From: Sporomusaceae bacterium UBA7701
GTDB taxonomy: Bacteria; Bacillota; Negativicutes; Sporomusales; UBA7701
NCBI GenBank assembly: GCA_002482545.1
Contig: DLGF01000020.1
Location: forward strand, 1-64,000
Direction: 5' to 3'
Length of the DNA: 64,000 nucleotides
In this document: piece by piece, positions 1 to 8,127 of the stretch
Layout of the letters: the number at the start of each line of letters is the position of its first letter
Position numbering within the stretch: the first letter of the stretch is position 1
Notes under the pieces: model-generated
What the model was told of the DNA's origin: nothing
The model's database searches: none
Seen by the model: the letters and a program-made list of their open reading frames with translations, nothing else
Made by a program: the position numbers and the translations under genes

Positions 1-144
1 CCGTTACCGGGTTGATTGAAGATGAGCGGGATCGAAGACGGAGGTAGGCCCTTCGTGCCTTTGATCCAGTTCCTGTTCCTCGTGATTTGCAGTTTGAGCA
101 CCCGTTACCGGGTTGATTGAAGATGAGCGGGATCGTAGACGGAA
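1..144. repeat. Direct repeat pair, 101-bp period
   Basis: Bases 1-43 recur at 102-144 with one mismatch (A36 versus T137), so the window opens inside what looks like a tandem duplication with a 101-bp unit. The right end of the second copy supplies the ribosome binding site of the following lipoprotein gene. More copies could lie upstream of the window. Confidence 0.8.
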
Positions 145-156
145 GGAGTGTAGGAT

Positions 157-1794
157 TTGCAGCACGGGAGAATATGGGTTGCCCTGGCGCTCGTGGCAGT
201 GACGGCGCTTGGCGGCTGCAGCCGTCAGGCCGAGCCGGAGAAAAACGCCGCACCGGCCAAGATGCAGCCTGGCGGGCAGCTGATTTATGGAAGTTTGCAA
301 GAACCGAATACCTTGAACCCCTTGCTTTCCGACCTGCTGGCCACCGCCGAGGTGGGGAGCCTGGTGTTCAGCGGACTGGTACAAGTCAATGAAAAAGGCG
401 AATGGATCGCCGATCTGGCTGCCGATGTTCCAACCCTGCAAAACGGAGGCATCAGCCCGGACGGCCTGACGGTGACTTACCGGCTCAGGCCGGGGGTGGC
501 CTGGCATGACGGTGCCCCCTTCACTTCGGATGACGTCAAGTTTACCTGGCAGACCATCATGAACCGCAAAGTCAACATAACCGCACGCGACGGATATGAC
601 CGGATCGTTTCTGTTGATACGCCCGATCCGGCGACCGTCGTCGTCCGTTTCCGGGAATATTACGCGCCCTACCTTACCCTGTTCGGCACGATCCTGCCCC
701 GTCATCTCCTGGAGAATGCGGGGGATCTTAATAAGGCGGCCTTCAACCGGGCCCCGGTCGGGACAGGCCCTTTCAAATTCAAGGAATGGCGGATCGCCGA
801 AGCCATCGTCCTGGAGGCCAATCCGGGCTATTACCGCGGCCGCCCCAACCTGGACGGCATTTTGTATAAAATTATTCCCGACACCAGCATCATGCTGACT
901 CAACTGAAAGGCGGCGAGGTCGACATCGTCAGCAACATCGGCCTGGCCCAACTGGAGCAGGCCAAAGGCATCAACGGGGTGCGGGCGATCGTAACGCCGA
1001 ACATGATCTGGGAGCATCTCGATTTCAACCTGGACAGCGTGTTCTTCCAGGATGTCCGCGTTCGCCAGGCCATTGCGCTGGGCCTCGACCGGCAGGGGCT
1101 TATCAATAACCTCATGAAGGGCGTCGCCAGTCCGGCTGTCGGCGATCAGTCGCCGCTGTCCTGGGCCTTTAACCCCAGCCTGCGGGCGCCGGCCCGGGAT
1201 GTTGAAACCGCGAAAGGGCTTTTGGCCCAGGCGGGGTGGAAAGCCGGCGCAGACGGCATTCTCGTCCGGGAAGGCCGGCGCTTCTCCTTCGGCCTGGCCA
1301 CAACAGCCGGGAACAAGACCCGCGAGGCCGTCGCCCGCTCCATCGCCCAACAGCTGAAAGAACTCGGGATCGAAGTGGAGGTGCGCCTGATCGACGTTCC
1401 CGTGTTCTTTGGCGACGTATTGAAAAACCGGCGGTTTGAATCCGCCATGTACGCATGGGTGGCGGGACTCGACCCCGATAACGCCAGCCTGTGGAATTCC
1501 AAGAACATTCCCGGCCCGGGCAACGGCTACCAAGGGCAGAACTATCCCGCCTGGCGCAACGCCGAAGTCGACGGCCTGACCGAGCAGGGGGCCCGTACGG
1601 TCGATTTGGAGACCCGCCGGCAAATCTATTTCCGGCTTCAGGAGCTTATCGTCCAGGACGTTCCGGTCATTCCGCTCTACTTCCGCTCCAATATCGACGC
1701 TATCCGGGACACAGTGGTAAACTATAAGCCCAATCCCGCCCAGGGGGGCAATATGTGGAACGCCTGGCAATGGGGCCTGACGAAAAAAAGGTAG
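157..1794 (+). CDS. ABC transporter substrate-binding lipoprotein, family 5 (peptide type)
   Basis: Extracellular solute-binding protein of the DppA/OppA/NikA family, expected to capture peptides or similar solutes and hand them to an ABC permease. The 545-residue length is normal. A signal peptide ends in lipobox LGGC with Cys21 as the lipidated residue. The family signature region with SDDVKFTWQ and later GTGPFKFKEW is visible. The start is TTG at 157, chosen because AAGGAG lies 7-10 bases upstream and the signal peptide begins there. No permease or ATPase gene is adjacent, so it is an orphan binding protein in this window and its substrate is unknown. Confidence 0.93.
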   Translation: MQHGRIWVALALVAVTALGGCSRQAEPEKNAAPAKMQPGGQLIYGSLQEPNTLNPLLSDLLATAEVGSLVFSGLVQVNEKGEWIADLAADVPTLQNGGISPDGLTVTYRLRPGVAWHDGAPFTSDDVKFTWQTIMNRKVNITARDGYDRIVSVDTPDPATVVVRFREYYAPYLTLFGTILPRHLLENAGDLNKAAFNRAPVGTGPFKFKEWRIAEAIVLEANPGYYRGRPNLDGILYKIIPDTSIMLTQLKGGEVDIVSNIGLAQLEQAKGINGVRAIVTPNMIWEHLDFNLDSVFFQDVRVRQAIALGLDRQGLINNLMKGVASPAVGDQSPLSWAFNPSLRAPARDVETAKGLLAQAGWKAGADGILVREGRRFSFGLATTAGNKTREAVARSIAQQLKELGIEVEVRLIDVPVFFGDVLKNRRFESAMYAWVAGLDPDNASLWNSKNIPGPGNGYQGQNYPAWRNAEVDGLTEQGARTVDLETRRQIYFRLQELIVQDVPVIPLYFRSNIDAIRDTVVNYKPNPAQGGNMWNAWQWGLTKKR

Positions 1795-1805
1795 GAGAAA
1801 AAGGC

Positions 1806-1834
1806 TTGACGGCCTTTTAACATTATGGTAAGAT
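1806..1834 (+). promoter_or_regulatory. Sigma-A type promoter for tRNA-Leu pair
   Basis: TTGACG (1806-1811), a 17-base spacer and TAAGAT (1829-1834) precede the first tRNA-Leu by about 37 bases. The -35 overlaps a small AAAAGGC/GCCTTTT hairpin that may end the upstream gene. Confidence 0.65.
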
Positions 1835-1870
1835 AATTTTGTCGCTGTAAGGGCGGCAACAAGGAGAAAT

Positions 1871-1956
1871 GCGGTCGTGGCGGAACGGCAGACGCGCTAG
1901 CCTCAGGAGCTAGTGGGGGCAACCTCGTGGTGGTTCAAATCCACTCGACCGCACCA
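1871..1956 (+). tRNA. tRNA-Leu (CAG)
   Basis: Acceptor arm GCGGTCG pairs with CGACCGC, discriminator A and encoded CCA. The anticodon stem CTAGC/GCTAG closes loop CTCAGGA with anticodon CAG. A long variable arm (class II) fits leucine. Confidence 0.97.
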
Positions 1957-1985
1957 CTTCAATTTAATAAGTTTTTTAGGACGAT

Positions 1986-2071
1986 GCGGTAGTGGCGGAA
2001 CGGCAGACGCACCAGCTTGAGGGGCTGGCGGGGGCAACCTCGTGGTGGTTCAAATCCACTCTACCGCACCA
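1986..2071 (+). tRNA. tRNA-Leu (GAG)
   Basis: Acceptor GCGGTAG/CTACCGC with encoded CCA. Anticodon stem CCAGC/GCTGG encloses TTGAGGG, anticodon GAG. Class II variable arm. It is nearly identical to the preceding tRNA-Leu outside the anticodon arm, so the pair probably arose by duplication. Confidence 0.97.
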
Positions 2072-2084
2072 TAGGAAACGATAT

Positions 2085-2108
2085 CCCGGGATAACATCCC
2101 GGGTTTTT
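2085..2108 (+). terminator. Rho-independent terminator after tRNA-Leu
   Basis: CCCGGGA / TCCCGGG stem with a short loop followed by five T residues, 14 bases after the second tRNA. Confidence 0.8.
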
Positions 2109-2119
2109 CTTTTGCCGGC

Positions 2120-2152
2120 AAAGCGGGACCGCCTGGCGTTCCCGCTTTTTTT
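2120..2152 (+). terminator. Second terminator-like hairpin
   Basis: AAAGCGGGA / TCCCGCTTT stem followed by a T run, just behind the first terminator. It may serve as backup. Confidence 0.6.
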
Positions 2153-2166
2153 AGTGAAAAGGGGGT

Positions 2167-2234
2167 GGCGGTTGGGGTTTATTATAAGCGGAGGTTAAGC
2201 GCCCGCGGCGGAGCGTTAATAAACCCCAACCGCC
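2167..2234. repeat. 68-bp imperfect palindrome with 15-bp perfect arms
   Basis: Arms 2167-2181 and 2220-2234 are perfect reverse complements. The 38-base centre holds a further GC-rich partial hairpin. It lies between the tRNA terminators and the 3' end of the convergent NUDIX gene and has no T run, so it could be a mobile palindrome or a transcription barrier. Confidence 0.7.
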
Positions 2235-2258
2235 CATCAGGGTCGACAGCGATTGCGG

Positions 2259-2660
2259 TCAGGTCCGCCGGCCGCATTCTTCCCGCCACAGCCGGATGGA
2301 TTGCTTATAGCCCGCGGGAAGATTCAGGTCGTCCAGTTGATCCAGGCCAATCCACGCCCCGCCCTGGTGCTCGTCGCTGACTTTGAACGCGGTGGATCCG
2401 GGGCTCAGACAGCCGTAAGCCAGAATGAGCACATGAACATTCTCGAAGATCGAGTATAACCAGCTGTCGATAAGCCTGACCGGAACGATATCCAGGCTCA
2501 GTTCCTCCTTGAGCTCCCGCCTGACGCACGCCGGCGGGCTTTCGCCCAGTTCCAGCTTTCCGCCTGGCAGTTCCCATTCGTTGCGCTCGTTTTTCAGTAA
2601 TAATACCCGGTCGTCCTTAAGGACGACTCCTTTAACCGAAACCGGAAACCGGTGCGCCAT
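2259..2660 (-). CDS. NUDIX hydrolase (MutT-like)
   Basis: Pyrophosphohydrolase of the NUDIX superfamily, 133 residues, a usual length. The Nudix box is intact at about residues 34-56 (G-x5-E-x7-REL-x-EE), giving the metal-binding helix that hydrolyses nucleoside diphosphates linked to another moiety. Start ATG at 2660 follows GGGAGG by 8 bases. The gene stands alone, convergent to the tRNA-Leu unit and divergent from the diguanylate cyclase. Substrate cannot be told from sequence; oxidised nucleotide sanitation is possible but is inference. Confidence 0.92.
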   Translation of the reverse strand: MAHRFPVSVKGVVLKDDRVLLLKNERNEWELPGGKLELGESPPACVRRELKEELSLDIVPVRLIDSWLYSIFENVHVLILAYGCLSPGSTAFKVSDEHQGGAWIGLDQLDDLNLPAGYKQSIRLWREECGRRT

Positions 2661-2860
2661 GGCGAATTCCTCCCATTTCCCTCAGGTGGTATGGAGGTTT
2701 TTTTGACGGGTCGGAGGAAAAATCCTCCCAAGACTGGCGGTAATCCGGTTTAGGAAAAACGACGGTTTTCTGAAATCTTTGGAGGAGATAGGATCATGAA
2801 TCCCGAAATATTCCATTATATGCCTTATTTCGACAATTTTAGACGATGGGAGAAAACCGG

Positions 2861-4090
2861 ATGAGGGCTTCGAACAGGCGAAAGAGCGATCAAAAACGGA
2901 ATATCGGCAAGGTAGCCCTGGAGCGGTTTGCGACGATTCAGTTGGGGGTTCTGGCGGTTGCGGCTTTCCTGTTCTTCGGGCGGGAAGCGCTCCCGGCGTC
3001 TTCTGCGGCCACCCTCACGGTGATCCACTATGTTTTGACTTGCGTGGGGATGACCCTGAGCGCGTGGTTCAACCGGAGCCGGGTGTTTTATGTACTGCTG
3101 CTCCTGCTGCTGGTGCAGACGGCGGACGGATGGCCTGTTCCCGCAGGCCTCGATCCTTTCGTGTTCGGGATGGCGTTGTACTATTTTTCCTGCCTGCTCC
3201 CTTTTATTACCATACTGGTATTGGCGTTCGTCCGGGAGCGGGGGCTGCTTTCGCCCGGCGGCAAGGTGATCGGCGGGTTTATTCTGCTGCAGCTGATGTT
3301 TGCGGCGGTGGTTATCATGTCGCAGGATAAGGATATGCTGGCCCTTATAAACCGGGAAATTCTGTTTCCGCCTGACATAGCCCGCCAGACGCCGGTTCCC
3401 TTTACGCCTCTCGCCGTTGCTTTTGTTGCTTTCGCCATGCTGGGCTGCAAGCAATTGCTGAAAAAGTCGCCGGTGGAAAATGCATTTTTCTATGTTCTTC
3501 CTGTACTGGCGGCGGCCTTCCATTTTAAAAGCGCGCCAATCGCCAGCCCCCTGTTTTTCGCCACCGCCGGAGCGATGCTGATGATTGCGACCATTAAGGA
3601 GTCTTATGCCCTGGCCTATCTGGACGAATTGACCGGCTTGCCCGGGCGGCGGGCGCTTCAGGATGAAATGGCTCAATTGGGCGACATATACACCATCGCG
3701 ATGGTGGATATCGACTATTTTAAGAAATTCAATGACAAGTATGGCCATGATGTCGGAGACGACGCCCTGAGACTGGTGTCGGCCATGGCGAAAGAGATTA
3801 AAGGCGGCGGTCACGCCTTCCGGTATGGCGGTGAGGAGTTTGCCGTGCTGTTTGCCGGAAAGGGGCTGGAGGAAGCGTTGCCCTTCCTGGAAGAACTCCG
3901 GGAACAGATTGCGCGCCGGCCGTTTTTTCTAAGAGTGAAACAGGTTGGTGAAAAGCGGCTTTCGATCACGGTCAGCATCGGGGCCGCCGAGAAGGCGCCC
4001 GGCCATAAGCTGCCGGAAGAGGTGCTGAAAGCCGCCGACGAAGCCTTGTACCGGGCCAAAGGGAACGGGCGCAACTGTGTATGTAGCTGA
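2861..4090 (+). CDS. Membrane-bound diguanylate cyclase (GGDEF)
   Basis: Predicted to make cyclic di-GMP from two GTP. The N-terminal 240 residues contain about six to seven hydrophobic segments, likely a membrane sensor. The C-terminal GGDEF domain begins at DELTGLPGRR and has the signature GGEEF near residue 322, preceded by the metal-binding DIDYFKKFND segment, so it should be catalytically active. No RxxD inhibitory site is visible five residues before GGEEF. ATG at 2861 is preferred over an in-frame ATG at 2846 because GGGAG (2848-2852) sits 8 bases before it. It is monocistronic, closed by the hairpin at 4113. Confidence 0.92.
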   Translation: MRASNRRKSDQKRNIGKVALERFATIQLGVLAVAAFLFFGREALPASSAATLTVIHYVLTCVGMTLSAWFNRSRVFYVLLLLLLVQTADGWPVPAGLDPFVFGMALYYFSCLLPFITILVLAFVRERGLLSPGGKVIGGFILLQLMFAAVVIMSQDKDMLALINREILFPPDIARQTPVPFTPLAVAFVAFAMLGCKQLLKKSPVENAFFYVLPVLAAAFHFKSAPIASPLFFATAGAMLMIATIKESYALAYLDELTGLPGRRALQDEMAQLGDIYTIAMVDIDYFKKFNDKYGHDVGDDALRLVSAMAKEIKGGGHAFRYGGEEFAVLFAGKGLEEALPFLEELREQIARRPFFLRVKQVGEKRLSITVSIGAAEKAPGHKLPEEVLKAADEALYRAKGNGRNCVCS

Positions 4091-4112
4091 CCTCAGCCGG
4101 AAATCAAATACC

Positions 4113-4144
4113 AAAGAACCGTTCCTGACCGGAACGGTTCTTTG
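4113..4144. terminator. Terminator after diguanylate cyclase
   Basis: AAAGAACCGTTCC / GGAACGGTTCTTT, a perfect 13-bp stem with a 5-base loop. The A/T flanks allow it to work in both directions, ending the cyclase gene and the opposing Cys-rich gene. Confidence 0.85.
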
Positions 4145-4219
4145 CATTTTCCATGGATTGTGCCCTAAGGCTATGTTGGCGAGCCGGCTGCCGGGGTATC
4201 CCGCGGTGGTTCAGAAAGG

Positions 4220-4495
4220 TCAGTATATTTGCGGATAGCAGGAAAAAGTAGGGGTGCAGGAATTGAAGGGATAGCAACCATAGGGATAGCAGTAGGTGCG
4301 GGGATAGCAGGAACGGCGGGGGGAACAACAACGCGGCCGGCAATGGCGCCTGGGCCGGCAAAGGGCGACAACCCCCACCGCCGCTATTCCCAGCGCGCCG
4401 AGCGGCAGGCATCTGGGCGATGAACCGCGGTCAAAGTCTTCGTCCCAGTCAACCAGTTCGGGTGGTTCCCAGGGGTGGTACCTGTTAAAGGCCAA
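4220..4495 (-). CDS. Cys/Tyr/Pro-rich small protein, putative spore coat component
   Basis: About 91 residues. The N-terminal third is acidic and aromatic, followed by a short hydrophobic stretch and then a Cys-, Tyr-, Arg- and Pro-rich tail with repeated CYP units. No enzyme motif. TTG at 4495 is the chosen start because AAGGAGGTGA ends 5 bases before it; an upstream GTG falls inside that ribosome site. A sigma-K-like promoter at 4535-4561 suggests late mother-cell expression and a coat role, but that is inference. A second gene at 46727-46993 has similar composition and the same promoter. I do not recognise a named family. Confidence 0.7.
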   Translation of the reverse strand: MAFNRYHPWEPPELVDWDEDFDRGSSPRCLPLGALGIAAVGVVALCRPRRHCRPRCCSPRRSCYPRTYCYPYGCYPFNSCTPTFSCYPQIY

Positions 4496-4534
4496 AGCAG
4501 TCACCTCCTTCCCTTTCCGGCGGTTCTCTTTTAC

Positions 4535-4561
4535 ATAGTATGCTTACAGCTCGAATAAAGT
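4535..4561 (-). promoter_or_regulatory. Sigma-K-like sporulation promoter
   Basis: On the minus strand AC, 17 bases, then CATACTAT, matching the sigma-K pattern AC-N16/17-CATAnnnTA except the last base. The same AC-N17-CATACTAT arrangement occurs before the Cys-rich gene at 46993, which makes chance less likely. Confidence 0.65.
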
Positions 4562-4595
4562 GCAGGCGTTGGCGACAAGCGGGAAGGATGCGTTA

Positions 4596-4724
4596 TTGAA
4601 CAGCCTTTTTGACGAATTAGATTGTAAAAAGAAGGAATTTTTGGAATTAAGTCGAAATCAGTCAAAAAAAGAACTCGAAGCAACGAGTTTATGGAACGCA
4701 ATCCCAATTTGCATGGAAAGCTAG
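4596..4724 (+). CDS. Possible small ORF, 42 residues
   Basis: TTG at 4596 follows GGAAGG by 8 bases and opens a 42-codon frame rich in Lys and Glu (ELSRNQSKKELEA), ending at 4724. A weak hairpin and T run follow at about 4730-4766. It is AT-richer than its neighbours. Short size and lack of a known family keep confidence low. Otherwise 4496-4812 holds only the sigma-K promoter. Confidence 0.3.
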   Translation: MNSLFDELDCKKKEFLELSRNQSKKELEATSLWNAIPICMES

Positions 4725-4812
4725 GCAAAACCGCCCGGGCTTATGCGAGTCCGGGGTGCGTTTTTTTGCATTATGGACCGGTCGCCCTAACAAAACGCAA
4801 GGGGGTAGCGAT

Positions 4813-4989
4813 ATGGTGGAAGCGGATGCTGCCAGGAAGTTAACGGCAATGATTGATCGGATCGACAAGCTGACGACGGAACTCGAACGCCTGGGGGCGA
4901 TGGGGGAGGATCCGGGCGAAACCTTGCTCCAGCTGGAGGAAGCGCTGGAAAATTATCGGCTTTTCCAACAAAACAGGGGGAAAGAGTAA
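4813..4989 (+). CDS. Small helical hypothetical protein
   Basis: A 58-residue, charged, probably all-helical peptide with two heptad-rich stretches (KLTAMIDRIDKLTTELERL and TLLQLEEALENY). Start ATG 4813 is supported by AAGGGGG 8-9 bases upstream, and the longer frame from 4756 lacks such a site. A strong terminator overlaps the stop. Size and helix pattern recall Spo0E-like phosphatases, but the SQELD-type motif is absent, so no function is assigned. Confidence 0.65.
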   Translation: MVEADAARKLTAMIDRIDKLTTELERLGAMGEDPGETLLQLEEALENYRLFQQNRGKE

Positions 4990-5016
4990 AGGCGGGCATT
5001 AGCCCCGCCTTTTTTG
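4989..5016. terminator. Terminator
   Basis: AGGCGGG / CCCGCCT stem with a short loop and a T run. Placed between the small + gene and the convergent minus-strand gene ending at 5038. Confidence 0.8.
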
Positions 5017-5037
5017 TTTGCCGAATCCGGGGAAAGT

Positions 5038-5283
5038 TCAATGCAAACGAGGCTTGGAACCCAGAGCCTCCGCTTCAGCCACCGCGTCAATCAGCGGGAC
5101 GCCCTGGATTTCAATATTTGAATCGATGGTCCAGCCCTGGTTGTGGCCATGATACTTGTTCAACAGATTCTGGAGGTTGTGGGTGAAACCGGCGATGTCA
5201 ATGCCGGGGTGGGGATACACGATGATGTAGGGCGTATCCCGGCTGGCCAGTTTGTCTTCGAGCTCGCGCGGGTCGTATTGCAT
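5038..5283 (-). CDS. Hypothetical protein, 81 residues
   Basis: Soluble, mildly acidic protein beginning at ATG 5283 behind AAAGGATG. Motifs such as YIIVYPHPGIDIAGF and NLLNKYHGHNQGW suggest a compact alpha/beta fold, but I recognise no family. The 144-residue upstream extension of the frame lacks protein character. It is single-gene, divergent from the dicarboxylate carrier. Confidence 0.6.
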   Translation of the reverse strand: MQYDPRELEDKLASRDTPYIIVYPHPGIDIAGFTHNLQNLLNKYHGHNQGWTIDSNIEIQGVPLIDAVAEAEALGSKPRLH

Positions 5284-5509
5284 GCCGTCACATCCTTTCT
5301 CCGCTATTATGTGAGAGAGGGCGGCGGCGTATTCCTGCATGAAAAAGGAACGGCTAGACCAAGCTGCGCGCGGGCGCGTTTTACCCGCGTGACCGGACGG
5401 AGGCCGGGAGCGGCAGTGCCGGGCGGCGGAATTTTGCCAGGTATAGCCGGGTTGTCTCATGAATATATACAAACTAGCCGCGGGTGCGGGCAGAAATGGG
5501 GTGGGCCTG

Positions 5510-6769
5510 ATGGTCTGGGCAGGGGCTGTTGTCGTCCTGGTTACTTTCGCTGCGCTGCTGAAACGCTATGAAACGCGAATGGTTTTGCTGGTTTCCGGAG
5601 CCTTGATGGCGGCGCTGTCGGGAAACCTGACCGCAGCGTTAGACGCTTTCGGCAAGGCCATGGTGAATGACGGGCTTGTGCCGGTCATTTGCACGGTTAT
5701 GGGCTTTGCCTTTGTAATGAAACACACGCAATGCGACGTTCATCTATTCCATTGGCTGACAGGGTTCCTGAAATCCGGACGGAAGCTCCTCATACCCGGT
5801 ACGGTTTTGGTCACCTTTGCGATCAATGCCGCCTTGCCGAGTGCGGCGGGCTGCGCTGCGGCAGTCGGCGCCATTTTAATTCCCCTGCTGACCAGCGCCG
5901 GCATTCATCCGGCGATCGCCGGCAGCGCGGTACTGGCCGGGACCTGGGGGAGCTCTCTCAATCCAGGCAACATCCATAACCCGCTTATCGCCAAAATGGC
6001 GGGCGTCAGTGTCGGGTCGGTCATCGCCGGGCATACGGTTGCCGCCTTGGCCGGAGTGGCGGCCGCGGCGCTGGCCCTTGCCGCGGTGGCGGCCTGCCGG
6101 CGGGAGCACAAGGATTATGAAGGGCCGGTCGCCGCGGCGGACGATGCTGCGGAGTTCAAGGTCGAGGCCGCGAAGGCGGTTGTCCCGGTTGTTCCGTTGG
6201 CGCTCCTGGTGGTGGGCGGCTTTAGCCGGCAATTTCCATTTGTCCCGGCGGTCAGCGTGCCCCAGGCCATGCTGCTGGGAGCAGTGCTCGGCCTCCTGGC
6301 AAGCCGGGGACGGCCTGACGATATTTCCCAACAATTTTTTAGCGGTATGGGAGACGCCTATGCCCGTGTGATCGGAATGATTATCGCCGCCGCGGTGTTT
6401 AATGAGGGGATGCGGCTGATCGGCCTTACGGAGGCGCTCGTCGGCGCCATGAAGCAGTCCCAGGCTGCCGCCGGGCTGGCTGCCACGCTCGGCCCCTTTG
6501 CGGTCGCGGTGCTGTCCGGCTCAGGCGACGCGGCCACGCTGGCCTTCAACGGGACCGTCACGCCCTATGCCGCGCAGGCGGGTTTTTCGATCCCGCAGCT
6601 GGGCTCGCAGGCCTTTCTGGCGGGGGCGTTGGGCCGGTCGATGTCGCCAGTGGCAGGAGCGGCCATGGTTTGCGCGGCGCTGGCCGGAGTCCATCCCATC
6701 GAAATAGCCAAACGCAACGCGCCGGGCATGGCGCTTGCGGCGATTCTGACGATGCTCATCCTTTTATAA
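5510..6769 (+). CDS. DcuC/YfcC-family anaerobic C4-dicarboxylate carrier
   Basis: Integral membrane carrier of about 419 residues with roughly 12 hydrophobic segments, expected to move C4-dicarboxylates (succinate, fumarate, malate) in exchange or efflux during anaerobic growth. Conserved family features include the GTWGSSLNPGNIHNP segment at mid-protein and GSGDAATLAFNGT in the second half. ATG 5510 aligns with the E. coli DcuC N-terminus; ATG 5459 would add 17 hydrophilic residues and has no clear ribosome site, but neither start is certain. Ended by the hairpin at 6792. Substrate is inferred from family only. Confidence 0.85.
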   Translation: MVWAGAVVVLVTFAALLKRYETRMVLLVSGALMAALSGNLTAALDAFGKAMVNDGLVPVICTVMGFAFVMKHTQCDVHLFHWLTGFLKSGRKLLIPGTVLVTFAINAALPSAAGCAAAVGAILIPLLTSAGIHPAIAGSAVLAGTWGSSLNPGNIHNPLIAKMAGVSVGSVIAGHTVAALAGVAAAALALAAVAACRREHKDYEGPVAAADDAAEFKVEAAKAVVPVVPLALLVVGGFSRQFPFVPAVSVPQAMLLGAVLGLLASRGRPDDISQQFFSGMGDAYARVIGMIIAAAVFNEGMRLIGLTEALVGAMKQSQAAAGLAATLGPFAVAVLSGSGDAATLAFNGTVTPYAAQAGFSIPQLGSQAFLAGALGRSMSPVAGAAMVCAALAGVHPIEIAKRNAPGMALAAILTMLILL

Positions 6770-6791
6770 GTCCTGATCCTTCAAATAAGGA

Positions 6792-6820
6792 AGCGCCCGG
6801 CCGAACGACGGCCGGGCGCT
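6792..6820. terminator. Bidirectional terminator
   Basis: Perfect 12-bp GC stem AGCGCCCGGCCG with a 5-base loop between the convergent carrier and acetyltransferase genes. Confidence 0.75.
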
Positions 6821-6830
6821 CTAATGCACG

Positions 6831-7421
6831 CTAGCGGATGAGGCTTGCGTACTTCCCGAGGATATTGTCGCATTTGCAGGAATTCCGCAGTTGACCAATG
6901 CTGGCGGGCGGCATCGGCGGGAGTTGGAAGTTTCCGATGTCCAGGCTATACCATTTGACATCATGCCAGCGGTTGAATTTATAGCCGACATGGCGATAGA
7001 CACCGACCGGCCTGAAGCCGAAGGATTCATGGAAGCCTTCGCTTTTTTCATTGGGGATGGTCACTCCCGCAAAAGCGTTATAGTAGCCCTGGAGGGTGAG
7101 GAGGTCGCGCAGCGCCGAATATAAGGCGGTGGCGATATTTCGCTTATGGTAGGCCGGGTCGATATACACGGACAAGTCCACCGACCATTGGTAAGCCGTC
7201 CGGGCCCGGTGCTTCGACGCATAGGCATACCCGGCTGCTTTGCCGTCTATTTCGCCAACCAGCCACGGAAACTGTTCCAGGGTGGCCGCGATCCGGCTGC
7301 GGAAATCCTGGGTGGAAGGCGGAGCCAATTCGAAAGAAATGACGGTGTTTTTGACATAAGGGCTATAGATGGCCAGCAGGGAAGGGCAATCCTCCGGGGT
7401 GGCAAAACGAAGCTTGTTCAT
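6831..7421 (-). CDS. GNAT acetyltransferase, phosphinothricin/methionine-sulfone type
   Basis: N-acetyltransferase of 196 residues using acetyl-CoA. The pattern IYSPYVKNTVISFELAPPS near the N-terminus, the middle SVYIDPAYHKRNIATAL acetyl-CoA binding turn and the later NEKSEGFHESFGF are typical of the Pat/MnaT subgroup, which acetylates phosphinothricin, methionine sulfone or related amino acids. The tail from about residue 165 is longer than usual and Cys-containing (NSCKCDN). ATG 7421 has GGAGG 9 bases upstream. Monocistronic. Confidence 0.9.
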   Translation of the reverse strand: MNKLRFATPEDCPSLLAIYSPYVKNTVISFELAPPSTQDFRSRIAATLEQFPWLVGEIDGKAAGYAYASKHRARTAYQWSVDLSVYIDPAYHKRNIATALYSALRDLLTLQGYYNAFAGVTIPNEKSEGFHESFGFRPVGVYRHVGYKFNRWHDVKWYSLDIGNFQLPPMPPASIGQLRNSCKCDNILGKYASLIR

Positions 7422-7665
7422 GTTCGAACCTCCACTTGTTGGTACCGGTTGATAACGGCATTTTTAAGTTCTCACAAGTATTCGGCGGGAGAGGGAAAAT
7501 TCCTGTCGTAGCGGTTCGGATTTCCCTCTTTTGCGACACAATTCAGGCCGCGGAGGCGCCGGCGGAAGGTCTGTCCCGTTTTTGGCCGAATATAGTTTCT
7601 GTGAATACCGTCTTGCGCCGAGCGGGCACACTGAGGCGGGAACGAAAGAAACAGGGGGTTACAAC

Positions 7666-8127
7666 ATGTTTTTCAGCCAACTGCGCAATGTGGACAAAGA
7701 TAAAGCGATACTGGCGAAATCCTTGCATATCGGGCTGGATTTCGTCAGCCAGGCGGATTTCAGCGGGTTGTCCGACGGAAAGCACGAAATCGGCGAAGGC
7801 GCCTATGTCTCGATATCGACCTATAACACCCAGCCGGCCCAGGAGCGCCGTCCCGAATCGCACTATGCGTATATCGACCTTCAGTTTGTCATCGAGGGCG
7901 AGGAATGGATCGGTTATACCGATATCGCCCAGGCCGGCGAGGTCGGGGAGAGAAATACCGCCGGGGACTTGGCATTTTACAAGGCGGTGGACAATGAAAC
8001 CATGCTGAAAATGCTGCCCGGCAGCTACGCCATTTTTTATCCTTGGGACGTGCATCGCCCCAACTGCATGGCCGGCAGCAGCGGCCGCGTCCGCAAGGCG
8101 GTCGTGAAGATTCCCGTCGGCCGGTAG
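7666..8127 (+). CDS. YhcH/YjgK/YiaL family protein
   Basis: Cupin-like protein of 153 residues in the family that includes EbgC and NanQ (sugar anomerase or accessory proteins of sialic acid and related catabolism). Family hallmarks visible are YNTQPAQERRPESHYAYIDLQFVIEGEEWIG in short blocks, AFYKAVD and the metal-site segment FYPWDVHRPNC. ATG 7666 follows AGGGGG; the frame open from 7531 lacks support. It stands alone, with no sugar genes nearby, so the substrate is unknown. Confidence 0.88.
   Translation: MFFSQLRNVDKDKAILAKSLHIGLDFVSQADFSGLSDGKHEIGEGAYVSISTYNTQPAQERRPESHYAYIDLQFVIEGEEWIGYTDIAQAGEVGERNTAGDLAFYKAVDNETMLKMLPGSYAIFYPWDVHRPNCMAGSSGRVRKAVVKIPVGR

Noticed and set aside
4..1770. 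588-codon open frame on the minus strand
   Set aside because: It is the shadow of the solute-binding lipoprotein gene: low-complexity translation, no family motif, no ribosome site.
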